Source: an endosymbiont of unidentified scaly snail isolate Monju
GTDB lineage: Bacteria > Pseudomonadota > Gammaproteobacteria > Chromatiales > Chromatiaceae
Direction: 5' to 3'
Assembly (NCBI RefSeq): GCF_000801295.1
Contig: NZ_AP012978.1
Location: 434,001-498,000, forward strand
Length of the DNA: 64,000 nucleotides
Position numbers and translations under genes: made by a program. Below, one piece after another: positions 17,998 to 26,271 of this stretch. Every line of letters starts with the position of its first letter. The stretch's first letter is position 1. The notes beneath the pieces were generated by a model. That model was not told where the DNA came from. It saw only the letters and a program-made list of their open reading frames with translations, and ran no database searches.

Positions 17998-19159
17998 ATG
18001 GTCCGTACCCGCAAGGTCGAGCCACTGCCGGTGACCGTGCTCGAGGACATCGGCATGCAGTGGCACACCGATGCCGACGGCAGCGCCTACCTCGTGCCCG
18101 AGCTGGTGGAGGTGAGCGAGGCCGAGGCCGAGGCCTATTACGAGGCCGCCAATGCGCTGTACGCGATGTTCGTCGCATGTCATCGACCACGGCCGTTACG
18201 CCGAGCTGGGTATCGACGCCGCGCTGGTGCCGCTGATCGAGGAGAGCTGGGAGCGCGACGATTGGCACCTGTATGGTCGCTTCGACCTCGCCGGGGGACT
18301 CGACGGCCGCCCGATCAAGCTGATCGAGTTCAATGCGGACACGCCCACCGCTCTGTACGAGACGGCCATCGTGCAATGGGCGCTGCTGCGTGCCAACGGC
18401 CTGGACGAGGCGCGGCAGTTCAACAACCTGCACGAGATGCTGCAGGAGAGCTTCCGTTGCTGCGTGGTGGGCGAGGGGGGCGACTTCGCGGCCGACTACC
18501 GGCAGGAGAAGTTCCTGTTCTCCAGCATCGAGGGCCTGCCCGAGGACGAACGCACCGTGCGCTACCTGCAACAGGTGGCTCACGAGGCCGGCTTGTTCAC
18601 CGACTTCTGCTTCCTGCATGAGACGGGTTTTCTCGAAGGGCAGGGGGTGTTCAACCGCGATGCCCAGCGTGCCGACTTCTGGTTCAAGCTGTTTCCCTGG
18701 GAAGACATCCCCGCGCAGGAACCGGAACTGGTGCCCACCCTGCAGCACATCAGCCGGGTTGGTGCCACCCGGTTCGTCAACCCCGCCTACACCTTGCTGT
18801 TCCAGAGCAAGGGCATGCTCGCCATCCTGTACGAGCTGTTTCCCGATTCCCCCTGGCTGCTCGAGACTCGCTTCCAGCCGCTCGCCGGCAAGGCGCAGGT
18901 GGAAAAACGCCTGTTCGGCCGCGAGGGCGAGAACACCCGCATCCTCGATGCCGAGGAGCGCGTGATCGCCGAGACCGGCGGCGCCTACGGTCACCACCCC
19001 GCCATCTGGCAGGAGTACGTCGAACTGCCGCAGGATGCTGCCGGACGGCGCTACCAGGCGGGCGTCTTCCACGCCTGCGAGGCCTGCGGCCTGGGCTTCC
19101 GCCGTGGCGGCGAGATCCTCGACAATCTCAGCAAGTTCGTGGGGCATATGGTGGTTTGA
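17998..19159 (+). pseudogene. Glutathionylspermidine synthase family protein (YgiC-like), frameshifted
   Basis: ATP-grasp C-N ligase family member. The first frame (ATG 17998) reads to YYEAANALYAMFV. The second frame resumes at HVIDHGRYAELGI and carries the rest: LYGRFDLAGG, LIEFNADTPTALYE, KLFPWEDIP, LFGREGENTRIL and the C-terminal HACEACGLGFRRGG. The frame changes near 18170-18180. Removing one base repairs the frame, but compared with YgiC from memory three to four residues seem missing at that point, so an 11-base deletion fits as well. The full gene would encode about 386-390 aa (E. coli YgiC is 386). True glutathionylspermidine synthase has an extra amidase domain that is absent here, so the substrate is unknown. 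Confidence 0.82.
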
Positions 19160-19429
19160 GGCGGCGGAAGCATTGCCGCTTCCGTCACCCCCTGTGTGTC
19201 AGAAATTGTCGAGCAATCTCCGGGAGCGACGCGGGGAACCCTCCCGTGATTTCTGCATTTTCGAAAGGGTTTTTGGGTCCTTGAATCCGGCCAGTCCGGC
19301 CCCATCCTGACCGCGCCGTACCGTACCCACGTCTCGTGCGGCATTTATCTCGTTTCATCTGTTTTCGATCGGGAGCGATGCGTCCCCGCGTCGTTCCGGG
19401 GGCGGGGCTCCCTTGTCTCGAGAGGTTGA
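19160..19429. other. Intergenic leader before the inositol operon
   Basis: 270 bases without a gene. A 7-bp hairpin CGGAAGC/GCTTCCG (19165-19184) right after the preceding stop lacks a T-run, so it is at best a weak terminator. Further down are GC-rich segments (GGGGGCGGGGCTCCC). I recognise no riboswitch and no clear promoter. Confidence 0.4.
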
Positions 19430-20596
19430 ATGCACATGAGCAAGATAAAGATCGCCATCGTGGGGATGGGCAACTGCGCCAGTTCGCTCATCCAGGGTAT
19501 TCACTATTACCAGGACAAGGACCCGGCCGAGGCCATCGGGCTGATGCATCCGGTGATCGGCGGCTATGGTCCCTCGGATATCGAGGTGGTGGCGGCCTGG
19601 GACATCGACGCTCGCAAGGTCGGCAAGGACGTGTCCGAGGCCATCTTCGAAAAGCCCAACTGCACCACCGTCTTCTGCCCCGACATCCCGGAGACGGGCG
19701 TGAAAGTGGAGATGGGGCGGGTGCTCGACGGCTTCTCAGAGCACATGCGTGACTACCCCGAGGAGCGCACCTTCGTGCTGGCCGATGCGCCCGAGCCTGA
19801 CAAGGCGCAGGTGGTGCAGCGGCTGAAGGGGAGCGGCGCCGAGGTGCTGATGAACTACCTGCCGGTCGGCTCCGAGGAGGCAACCCGTTTCTATGCCGAG
19901 TGCGCACTGGATGCCGGGGTGGCCTTCGTCAACAACATCCCGGTGTTCATCGCCTCCGATCCCGAGTGGGCGGCGCGCTTCGAGCAGGCCGGCATCCCCA
20001 TCATCGGTGACGACATCAAGGCTCAGGTGGGCGCGACCATCACCCACCGCACGTTGACCGACCTGTTCGCCAAGCGCGGGGTGAAGCTGGAGCGCACCTA
20101 CCAGCTCAACACCGGTGGCAACACCGACTTCCTCAACATGCTCAACCGCGCGCGCCTGGCTTCCAAGAAGGAGTCCAAGACCGAGGTGGTACAGGCGGTC
20201 ACCGCCGAGCGCCTGCCCGAGGAGGACATCCACGTCGGCCCCAGCGACTACGTGCCCTGGCAGAAGGACAACAAGCTGTGCTTCATCCGCATGGAGGGCA
20301 AGCTGTTCGGGGACGTGCCCATGAACCTGGAGCTGCGCCTCTCGGTGGAGGACTCGCCCAACTCGGCGGGTGTGGCCATCGACGCCATCCGCTGCGCCAA
20401 GCTGGCGCGGTCGCGCGGACTGGCCGGGGTGATCCACGCGCCTTCGAGCTACTTCTGCAAGCATCCGCCGCGTCAGGTCACCGATGACGAGGCGTATCGC
20501 CTGATGGAGGCCTTCATCAACGACACCCAGGGCAAGCTGCATGAAGTGCCTGATACTGGCCGCGGGGAAAGGGAGCCGGCTCAGGCGACGGGCTGA
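19430..20596 (+). CDS. Inositol-1-phosphate synthase
   Basis: NAD-dependent isomerase converting glucose 6-phosphate to myo-inositol 1-phosphate. Prokaryotic short form of 388 aa: Rossmann motif [13 protein letters not shown] at the N-terminus, then [47 protein letters not shown] and [14 protein letters not shown], all family hallmarks. AGAGG lies 5 bases before the ATG at 19430; a second ATG at 19436 is possible. The last 56 bases overlap the next gene, a fused CTP:inositol-1-phosphate cytidylyltransferase/DIPP synthase, so the product is very probably channelled to di-myo-inositol phosphate. Other uses (phosphatidylinositol, mycothiol) have no support in the window. Confidence 0.93.
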   Translation: MHMSKIKIAIVGMGNCASSLIQGIHYYQDKDPAEAIGLMHPVIGGYGPSDIEVVAAWDIDARKVGKDVSEAIFEKPNCTTVFCPDIPETGVKVEMGRVLDGFSEHMRDYPEERTFVLADAPEPDKAQVVQRLKGSGAEVLMNYLPVGSEEATRFYAECALDAGVAFVNNIPVFIASDPEWAARFEQAGIPIIGDDIKAQVGATITHRTLTDLFAKRGVKLERTYQLNTGGNTDFLNMLNRARLASKKESKTEVVQAVTAERLPEEDIHVGPSDYVPWQKDNKLCFIRMEGKLFGDVPMNLELRLSVEDSPNSAGVAIDAIRCAKLARSRGLAGVIHAPSSYFCKHPPRQVTDDEAYRLMEAFINDTQGKLHEVPDTGRGEREPAQATG

Positions 20597-21845
20597 GTCC
20601 AAGCCCCTGCTCGCACTGGCCGGTGTGCCGCTGATCGAGCGGGCGATCCGTAGCGCGCGCGAGGCCGGCGCGGATCGTTTCGTGGTGGTCACCGGCCACC
20701 GGGCGCAGGCCGTGCAGGACTTCCTACGCGGTCTCTCCGCGCGCCTGTCGGTGCCCATCGAGGCGGTTCCCAATCCCGATTGGGAGCACAGCGAGAACGG
20801 CCGCTCGGTGCTTGCTGCGCGAACACGGCTCGATGACGGCGAACCCTTCCTGCTGCTGATGGCGGATCACCTGGTCGAGCCCGCGCTGATCGGTGATCTG
20901 CTGTCGGCCGGGGCGCCACCGGACGGCGTCACGCTGGCGGTGGACGGGGATCTCGCCAACCCGCTGGTCGATCCCGACGATGTCACCCGGGTGCGTCGTG
21001 ACGGCGAGCGTATCGTCGCCATCGGCAAGGGGCTTGCGGCGTATGACGGCTTCGATACCGGGGTCTTCCTGTGTACCCCGGCGCTGTTCGACGCACTGGA
21101 GCGGGCAGGCGAGGACGGCGAGTCCAGCCTGTCGGCCGCGGTGCGCCGGCTGGCCGCCGAGGGGCGGGCCAGGGCGGTCGAGGTGCGCGGGCGCTTCTGG
21201 TGTGACGTGGACGACGAGGCGGCGCTGGCGCGTGCCGAGCAGGCACTGTTCGATCGCCTGCGTGGCAAGACCGCAGACGGCCCGGTGGCGCGCTGGCTCA
21301 ATCGGCCGCTGTCGATCCGCCTGTCGCGCTGGCTGGTGCGCACTTCGGTGACACCCAACCAGGTGTCGTTGTTTTCCTTCGCGCTGTCGCTGCTGGCCGC
21401 GGGTTTGTTCTTTCTGCCCGGCTGGGCGGCTCTGGCCGCCGCCGGGGTGCTGGCGCTCGACGGCTGCGACGGCGAGATCGCCCGGCTCAAGTTCCGGCAG
21501 AGCGACTACGGCGGCTGGCTGGACGCGGTGCTCGACCGCTATGCCGACGCCTTCCTGCTGTTCGGGCTCACCTGGCATGCCTGGCGCGAGACCGCCTGGG
21601 ACGGGGCGCTCGTGGTCGGCTTCCTGGCGATCATCGGTTCCTTCCTGCTCAGCTACACTGCCGACAAGTACGATGGCCGCATGCGTGCGCGCGGCGGGGC
21701 GCGTTTCCGCCTGGGGCGCGATGTGCGGGTGTTCGTGATCCTTGTCGGTGCGCTGCTGGACCAGGCGCTGGCGGTGCTGTGGTTGACCGCGCTGGTGATG
21801 AATGCCGAGACGCTGCGGCGGCTGCTGGTGTGCCGCGATGTCTGA
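20541..21845 (+). CDS. Bifunctional inositol-1-P cytidylyltransferase / di-myo-inositol-phosphate-phosphate synthase
   Basis: 434-aa fusion. Residues 1-235 form a sugar-nucleotidyltransferase domain ([46 protein letters not shown]) that would make CDP-inositol. Residues 245-430 are a membrane CDP-alcohol phosphotransferase with the full signature D307xxDG..AR..G324..D328..D332 and about six hydrophobic helices; it would join CDP-inositol to inositol 1-phosphate, giving DIPP. This domain order is that of the IPCT-DIPPS enzymes known from Archaeoglobus and Thermotogales. It overlaps the synthase gene by 56 bases and the HD gene by 8 (ATGTCTGA). Phosphatidylinositol synthase is unlikely because the cytidylyltransferase is fused on. 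Confidence 0.88.
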   Translation: MKCLILAAGKGSRLRRRAESKPLLALAGVPLIERAIRSAREAGADRFVVVTGHRAQAVQDFLRGLSARLSVPIEAVPNPDWEHSENGRSVLAARTRLDDGEPFLLLMADHLVEPALIGDLLSAGAPPDGVTLAVDGDLANPLVDPDDVTRVRRDGERIVAIGKGLAAYDGFDTGVFLCTPALFDALERAGEDGESSLSAAVRRLAAEGRARAVEVRGRFWCDVDDEAALARAEQALFDRLRGKTADGPVARWLNRPLSIRLSRWLVRTSVTPNQVSLFSFALSLLAAGLFFLPGWAALAAAGVLALDGCDGEIARLKFRQSDYGGWLDAVLDRYADAFLLFGLTWHAWRETAWDGALVVGFLAIIGSFLLSYTADKYDGRMRARGGARFRLGRDVRVFVILVGALLDQALAVLWLTALVMNAETLRRLLVCRDV

Positions 21846-22422
21846 TCCGCTGGATTGTGCCAGGGAACGCATCCGCGCGGTGATCGCGGGTTCACCGGTA
21901 CCGGAGGATCCGCGGCATGCCGAGAACACCGTGGAATGGCTGCTGCGCCTCGATCCCCGGGCTGATCAGGCCCTGCAACTGGCCGCGCTGGCGCACGATA
22001 TCGAGCGCGCGCGTCCCGATCGCCTGCGGCGCGAGGACTTTGCCGACTACGACGCCTTCAAGCGCGCGCATGCCGCGCGGGGCGCGGAGATGGTGCGGCG
22101 GATATTGACCGACTGCGGAGTGGACGAGGCCCTGGTCGAGGAGACCTGCCGTCTGGTGGAATGCCACGAGTTCGGTGGCGATGCGCGCGCCGATCGGCTG
22201 CGCGAGGCCGACAGCCTGTCCTATTTCGAGGTCAACCTGCCGCTCTACTATGCGCGCGAAGGGCGGGACGAGACCCTGCGCCGCTGCCGCTGGGGCATCC
22301 GCCGCCTGTCGCCGCACGGGGTGGCATTGCTGCGCTGCCTGCGGATGCCGACGGCGGAACTGCAGGACCTGCTGTGGGCGGCACTGGTGGCCGAGGTGCC
22401 GGAATCGGCGAGGGAGACATGA
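21838..22422 (+). CDS. HD-domain hydrolase, candidate DIPP phosphatase
   Basis: 194-aa protein with the HD-superfamily metal ligands in order: H27 (RHAENT), H53-D54 (LAHDIER), a His in RAHAARGAEM, a His in ECHEFGG and an Asp in READSLSYF. HD proteins are metal-dependent phosphohydrolases. The ATG at 21838 overlaps the stop of the IPCT-DIPPS gene by 8 bases, so expression is probably coupled. The pathway needs a phosphatase to convert DIPP to di-myo-inositol phosphate, and none of the other genes here supplies it. Assigning that step to this protein is inference. A nucleotide phosphohydrolase unrelated to inositol is the alternative. Confidence 0.72.
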   Translation: MSDPLDCARERIRAVIAGSPVPEDPRHAENTVEWLLRLDPRADQALQLAALAHDIERARPDRLRREDFADYDAFKRAHAARGAEMVRRILTDCGVDEALVEETCRLVECHEFGGDARADRLREADSLSYFEVNLPLYYAREGRDETLRRCRWGIRRLSPHGVALLRCLRMPTAELQDLLWAALVAEVPESARET

Positions 22423-22445
22423 AAAACCCCGGCGCGGGGCCGGGG
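22422..22445 (-). terminator. Rho-independent terminator of prkB
   Basis: CCCCGGC (22427-22433) pairs with GCCGGGG (22439-22445); on the minus strand it is followed by TTTTT. It sits 25 bases after the prkB stop and abuts the stop of the HD gene on the other strand. Confidence 0.85.
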
Positions 22446-22469
22446 TCGGGTGTCGGACCGATGGGGTGA

Positions 22470-23348
22470 TCAGTCCGCCTTGGCCTGCTCCATCATGCGG
22501 TCGATGATGGGCGCCAGGATGATCTCCATGGCGTAGCCCATCTTGCCGCCGGGTACCACGATGGTGTTGCGGCGCGACATGAAGGAGTTGGGGATCATGT
22601 TGATCAGGTACGGGAAGTCGATGTCGAACTTCTTCGGGTCGGCGAAGCGGATGATCACGAAGCTCTCGTCCGGCGTCGGGATGTCGCGGGCGATGAACGG
22701 GTTGGAGGTGTCCACCGTGGCCACGCGCTGGAAGTTGATGTCGGTGCGCGAGAACTGCGGGGTAATGTAGTTGATGTAGTCGGGCATGCGCCGCAGGATG
22801 GTGTCGACAATGGCATCGGCGCTGTAGCCGCGCTCGGCATTGTCGCGATGGATCTTCTGGATCCACTCCAGGTTGACCACCGGCACCACGCCGATGCCCA
22901 GATCGACGAACTGCGACACGTCCACGTCGTCGGTTTTCACCAGGCCGTGCAGGCCCTCGTAGAACATCAGGTCGGTGCCCTCGGGGATGGGCTCCCAGGG
23001 GGTGAACTCGCCGGGCTTCTTGTCGGTGCCCAGGCGCGCGTTGTGTTCGGCGGCCTCTTCCTCGCTGTGCAGGTAGTAGCGGCGCTCGCCGGCGCCGGTC
23101 TCGCCATAGGTCTTGAAGACTTCGGCCAGCTTGTCGAACAGGTTGGCCGCGGGGCCGAAGTGGCTCAGGCCCTCTTCGGCCATTTTGACCTTCATCTCGG
23201 CGCGGTCGTAGCGATGGAAGCTGTCCCCCTCGATGACAGCGGCTTTGATGCCTTCGCGGGTGAAAATGTGCTCGAAGGCGCGCTTCACGGTGGTGGTGCC
23301 GGCGCCGGAAGAGCCGGTGACGGCGATGACAGGATGCTTCTTGGACAT
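22470..23348 (-). CDS. prkB: Phosphoribulokinase
   Basis: Phosphorylates ribulose 5-phosphate to RuBP, the step unique to the Calvin-Benson cycle together with RuBisCO. 292 aa, the size of proteobacterial class I enzymes. P-loop VTGSSGAGTTTVKRAF near the N-terminus, IEGDSFHRYDRAEM, FYEGLHGL and the late VVPGGKMGYAMEI are typical. The ATG at 23348 is preceded by GAGGGGG. A -10-like TATAGT on the minus strand lies at 23433-23438. The gene is not in a cbb operon here, though a glycolate-oxidase-like gene is upstream. It is the main evidence that the organism fixes CO2. Confidence 0.95.
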   Translation of the reverse strand: MSKKHPVIAVTGSSGAGTTTVKRAFEHIFTREGIKAAVIEGDSFHRYDRAEMKVKMAEEGLSHFGPAANLFDKLAEVFKTYGETGAGERRYYLHSEEEAAEHNARLGTDKKPGEFTPWEPIPEGTDLMFYEGLHGLVKTDDVDVSQFVDLGIGVVPVVNLEWIQKIHRDNAERGYSADAIVDTILRRMPDYINYITPQFSRTDINFQRVATVDTSNPFIARDIPTPDESFVIIRFADPKKFDIDFPYLINMIPNSFMSRRNTIVVPGGKMGYAMEIILAPIIDRMMEQAKAD

Positions 23349-23496
23349 GGATGAACCCCCTCGGAGCCTGTTGGAATTTTCTTCGTCGGCGACGGGCGAC
23401 CTACCCGGCCCGGCCGCGGATTTTGGGGCCGGACTATAGCACAGGCGGTAAGCGGGTGATCTGCGCGGGATCAGGCGGTGCTGGCAGGGCACCGGC

Positions 23497-24891
23497 TCAC
23501 TGCAGTGCCAGTTCGGGGTTGAGCACGCCCTTGGGGTCGAACTGGCGGCGGATGCCGGCCATCAGGCGCAGGGCCTCGGGGGAGAGTTCGCGGTCGAGAA
23601 AGGCCTGCTTGACCCGGCCGATGCCGTGTTCGCCCGAGAGGGTGCCGCCGAGCTCGAGGACCAGGGTGAACACCGCGTCCAGGCAGGTCCCGGCCGCGGC
23701 CGCCTGTTGCGGGTCGTCGGGATCGAGCAGCAGGTTGACGTGGATGTTGCCGTTGCCCGCGTGGCCGAAGTTGACGATGGGGATGCCGTGTTCCCGCGAC
23801 AGTGCCTCCAGGCCGGTGATCAGCGCCGGCAGGCGCGAGACAGGGACCACCACGTCCTCGTTGATCTTCTTGGGGGCGACGTTGCGCAGCGCCGGCGAGA
23901 GCGCCTTGCGCGTGCGCCACAGCTGTGCCACCGCTTCGGGCGTGTCGGCAAGCTCCACGCTCAGGCAGCCCTCGCCGGCCGCGCTGTGGCGCACGGTCTC
24001 GGCGGCGGCGTCGACCGCAGCCGCCGGACCGTCCACCTCGATCATCAGCAGGGCACCGGCCTCGGCCGGCAGGCCGAGGTCGGAATAGTCGCGCACCATG
24101 GCGATGGCCTGGCGGTCCATGAACTCCAGGGCGCAGGGGGTGACCGGCTGGGCCATCAGGCGCGAGACGGCGAGCGCGGCCGTATCGATGTCGCGGTAGA
24201 TCGCCTGCAGGGTGCGTCGGGCTTCGGGCAGCGGTGTGAGCTTGAGCGTGGCCTCCGTGATGACCGCCAGGGTGCCCTCGGAGCCGATCAGTAGCCGCGT
24301 CAGGTCGTAGCCGACCACGCCCTTGGTGGTGCGGGTGCCGGTGCGCAGGGTCTCGCCGGCGCCGGTCACCGCCAGCAGGCCCAGGGTGTTCTCGCGCGGG
24401 GTGCCGTATTTCACCGCGCGTGGGCCGGCCGAGTTGTAGGCGAGGTTGCCGCCAATGGTGCAGACCGCGGCGCTGGTGGGGTCGGGCGGCCAGAAGAAGC
24501 CGTGCTCGCCTGCCGCCTGTTGCAGCGCCTGGTTGGTGACACCGGGCGAGACCACGGCCAGCCGGTCGTCGGCCTCGATGTGCAGGGTCCCGTCCATGCG
24601 CTCGAGCGACAGCACGATACCGCCCGCGGCCGGTACCGCGGCGCCGGTGGTGCCGGTGCCGCGGCCGCGCGCGGTCAGTGACAGCCCTTCGCGATTGCAC
24701 AAGCGCAGCAGTTCGACGACCTGGTCGTGCTCGCGCGCGAAGCAGACCGCACCGGGCAGGGCCTGCAGGCGGCTGTTGTCATAGCCGTAGGTCCAGCGTT
24801 CGGCCGGTTCGGCAAGCAGGTCGTCGCCGAACAGTGCGCGCAGTTCGCGCAGCACCGGGCGGGACAGGGTCGGCGTGTCAGAGGTATTCAA
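23497..24891 (-). CDS. FAD-linked oxidase, GlcD / D-lactate dehydrogenase family
   Basis: 464-aa flavoprotein with an FAD_binding_4 domain (residues about 45-185: RGRGTGTTGAAVPAAGG, VSPGVTNQALQQA, CTIGGNLAYNSAG, KYGTPRENTLGL) and a C-terminal FAD-oxidase domain (VVPVSRLPALI, NFGHAGNGNIHVNLL, SGEHGIGRVK). Such enzymes oxidise glycolate, D-lactate or another 2-hydroxy acid. Next to phosphoribulokinase, a role in recycling the glycolate made by RuBisCO oxygenation is attractive but inferred; glcE/glcF partners are not adjacent. Its first 14 bases overlap the dolP stop. Confidence 0.88.
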   Translation of the reverse strand: MNTSDTPTLSRPVLRELRALFGDDLLAEPAERWTYGYDNSRLQALPGAVCFAREHDQVVELLRLCNREGLSLTARGRGTGTTGAAVPAAGGIVLSLERMDGTLHIEADDRLAVVSPGVTNQALQQAAGEHGFFWPPDPTSAAVCTIGGNLAYNSAGPRAVKYGTPRENTLGLLAVTGAGETLRTGTRTTKGVVGYDLTRLLIGSEGTLAVITEATLKLTPLPEARRTLQAIYRDIDTAALAVSRLMAQPVTPCALEFMDRQAIAMVRDYSDLGLPAEAGALLMIEVDGPAAAVDAAAETVRHSAAGEGCLSVELADTPEAVAQLWRTRKALSPALRNVAPKKINEDVVVPVSRLPALITGLEALSREHGIPIVNFGHAGNGNIHVNLLLDPDDPQQAAAAGTCLDAVFTLVLELGGTLSGEHGIGRVKQAFLDRELSPEALRLMAGIRRQFDPKGVLNPELALQ

Positions 24892-25465
24892 ACAGCTTGA
24901 CCACCTTTTTCACGCCACTGACGAAGCGGACCTTTTCGGTGACCGCATCGGCCTCGTTCGGAGAGAGCAGGCCCATCAGATAGACGGTGCCGCTGGACGA
25001 GACCACCTTGACCCGCAACGGGTCGAAGCCCTCGATGCCCACGTCGAACAGGGCCAGCTTGACCCGGCTGGTGAGGTAGGCGTCGGCAGCCGCGTCGCTC
25101 CAGGTGTTCTCGGCGCCGATGCTCACCTCGTTGTACACCTTGCGTACGCGCGGGATGCGCGCGACCTTGTCGGCGAAGCGTGCGACGATCTCGGCGTTGG
25201 CGGCCTGGCCGGTGAGCAGTACCTGCAGGTTGTACACCGAGATGTCGATGTTGCTCAGCTGTTCGAGTTCCTCGTCCGAGTGCAGGATGCGCAGGGCCTT
25301 GATGTGGATCTCCTTGTCCTCGATGAAGGTGCCGATGGTGCGCCGGTCGTGTGCCGCCACCGCGCCGGTGGTCGCACTACCGACCACCATGGCGGTACAG
25401 CCACCGAGCAGGCTGGCGATCAGGACGAGGGACAACAAGGGAAGAACGGAATGTCGGACTGGCAT
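24878..25465 (-). CDS. dolP: Outer-membrane lipoprotein with two BON domains (DolP/YraP)
   Basis: 195-aa lipoprotein: signal with lipobox LLGGC (Cys23), then two BON domains (about 45-115, with LSNIDISVYNLQVLLTGQAA, and 120-195, with VSSSGTVYLMGLLSP). In E. coli DolP binds anionic phospholipids, localises to the division site and supports outer-membrane integrity. The gene order diaA-dolP after lpoA-yraN is the same as in enterics, which supports the assignment. Six bases separate it from diaA. Confidence 0.9.
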   Translation of the reverse strand: MPVRHSVLPLLSLVLIASLLGGCTAMVVGSATTGAVAAHDRRTIGTFIEDKEIHIKALRILHSDEELEQLSNIDISVYNLQVLLTGQAANAEIVARFADKVARIPRVRKVYNEVSIGAENTWSDAAADAYLTSRVKLALFDVGIEGFDPLRVKVVSSSGTVYLMGLLSPNEADAVTEKVRFVSGVKKVVKLFEYL

Positions 25466-25471
25466 GATGGT

Positions 25472-26059
25472 TCAGCTCCCTAGCAATTGGGCGTCGATCA
25501 GGTCGCACAGGCAGTGGAGTACCAGCAACTGGCTCTCCATGACACGTGCAGGGTTGTCTGCTGGGACAGCGATGCCGATGTCGTGTTCCCGGGGAGGCCC
25601 GGAAAGTGCGCCCGGGCGTCCGCCAGTCAGGGCAATCACCCACATCTGGCGTTCGGCGGCCGCTTCGTGGGCCAGCAGCAGGCTGGCGTCGATCCGCCCC
25701 GGCGCGAACAGCAGCAACACGTCGCCGGGCTGCCCCAGGGCGTTGATCTGGCGCGAAAAGACCTGCTCGAAACCGGGGTCGTCGGCGATGGCGGTGAGCA
25801 CGGTGCTGCTGGTGCCCAGGGTGAGTGCTGGCAGGCCCAGGCGCTCGCGCTCGAAGCGGTGCACCATCAGCGCGGTGAAATACTCGGCCAGGGCGGCGCC
25901 GCCCTCGGTGCCGCAGCACAGGACCTTGCCGCCGTGTACCAGTGATTCCACCAGCCGTTGCGCGGCGTCGGCGATGGCGCCGGTCAGCGCGCTGGCCGCG
26001 GAGCTGGTGGCCTCGATGTGCGAGGCGAAGTGCGCGGTGATGCGGGATTCAAGGTCCAT
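25472..26059 (-). CDS. diaA: SIS-domain protein, DiaA-like
   Basis: 195-aa phosphosugar-isomerase-fold protein. In E. coli DiaA is a tetramer that binds DnaA and promotes initiation at oriC. Synteny (lpoA-yraN-diaA-dolP) and the matching blocks VHRFERERLGLPALTLGT, VLTAIADD, INALGQPGDVLLLF and LLVLHCLCDLIDAQLL support the name. The sugar-phosphate loop differs from DiaA and GmhA: GTEGGAALAEY in place of GNGTSAANAQH, and APGRIDAS in place of STRGNS. It is therefore unlikely to be a sedoheptulose isomerase, and even its relation to DnaA may differ. Confidence 0.82.
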   Translation of the reverse strand: MDLESRITAHFASHIEATSSAASALTGAIADAAQRLVESLVHGGKVLCCGTEGGAALAEYFTALMVHRFERERLGLPALTLGTSSTVLTAIADDPGFEQVFSRQINALGQPGDVLLLFAPGRIDASLLLAHEAAAERQMWVIALTGGRPGALSGPPREHDIGIAVPADNPARVMESQLLVLHCLCDLIDAQLLGS

Positions 26060-26271
26060 GGGGGTACCGGGTCGTTTGCGGTGGCAAGTTTCTCATGCCT
26101 GGGGCCGTTCAGGAACCTCTGGATAAGCCTGGGATGGCGAGGTCGCGCCCGGAGCACCTCCAATCAAGTCCACCCCCTGCCTTGTGGGGAAGGTCAGCCC
26201 GGTGTCTGGATGCCCCCTGCCAGCCTCCCTCATCAAGTGGGAGGGGAGAAAACACTCTTTGTTGAGGCGTT
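26060..26271. repeat. Intergenic region with a hairpin repeat remnant
   Basis: 212 bases between diaA and yraN. Contains CCTCCC-TCATCAAGT-GGGAGG (26224-26244) and an upstream related CCCCCTGCC segment. These recall a common proteobacterial dispersed repeat (CCTCCCxxATCAAGxGGGAGG) known from memory. No gene is evident. Confidence 0.45.

Noticed and set aside
19165-19184. Terminator after the YgiC-like gene
   Set aside because: The stem is good but is followed by TCACCCCC, not a T-run.
19185-19429. Riboswitch upstream of the inositol operon
   Set aside because: No conserved riboswitch core that I can recognise and no terminator or anti-terminator pair; left as plain leader.
20541-21845. Phosphatidylinositol or CDP-DAG-type phospholipid synthase
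   Set aside because: The CDP-alcohol transferase is fused to a nucleotidyltransferase and follows inositol-1-phosphate synthase, the DIP-pathway architecture.
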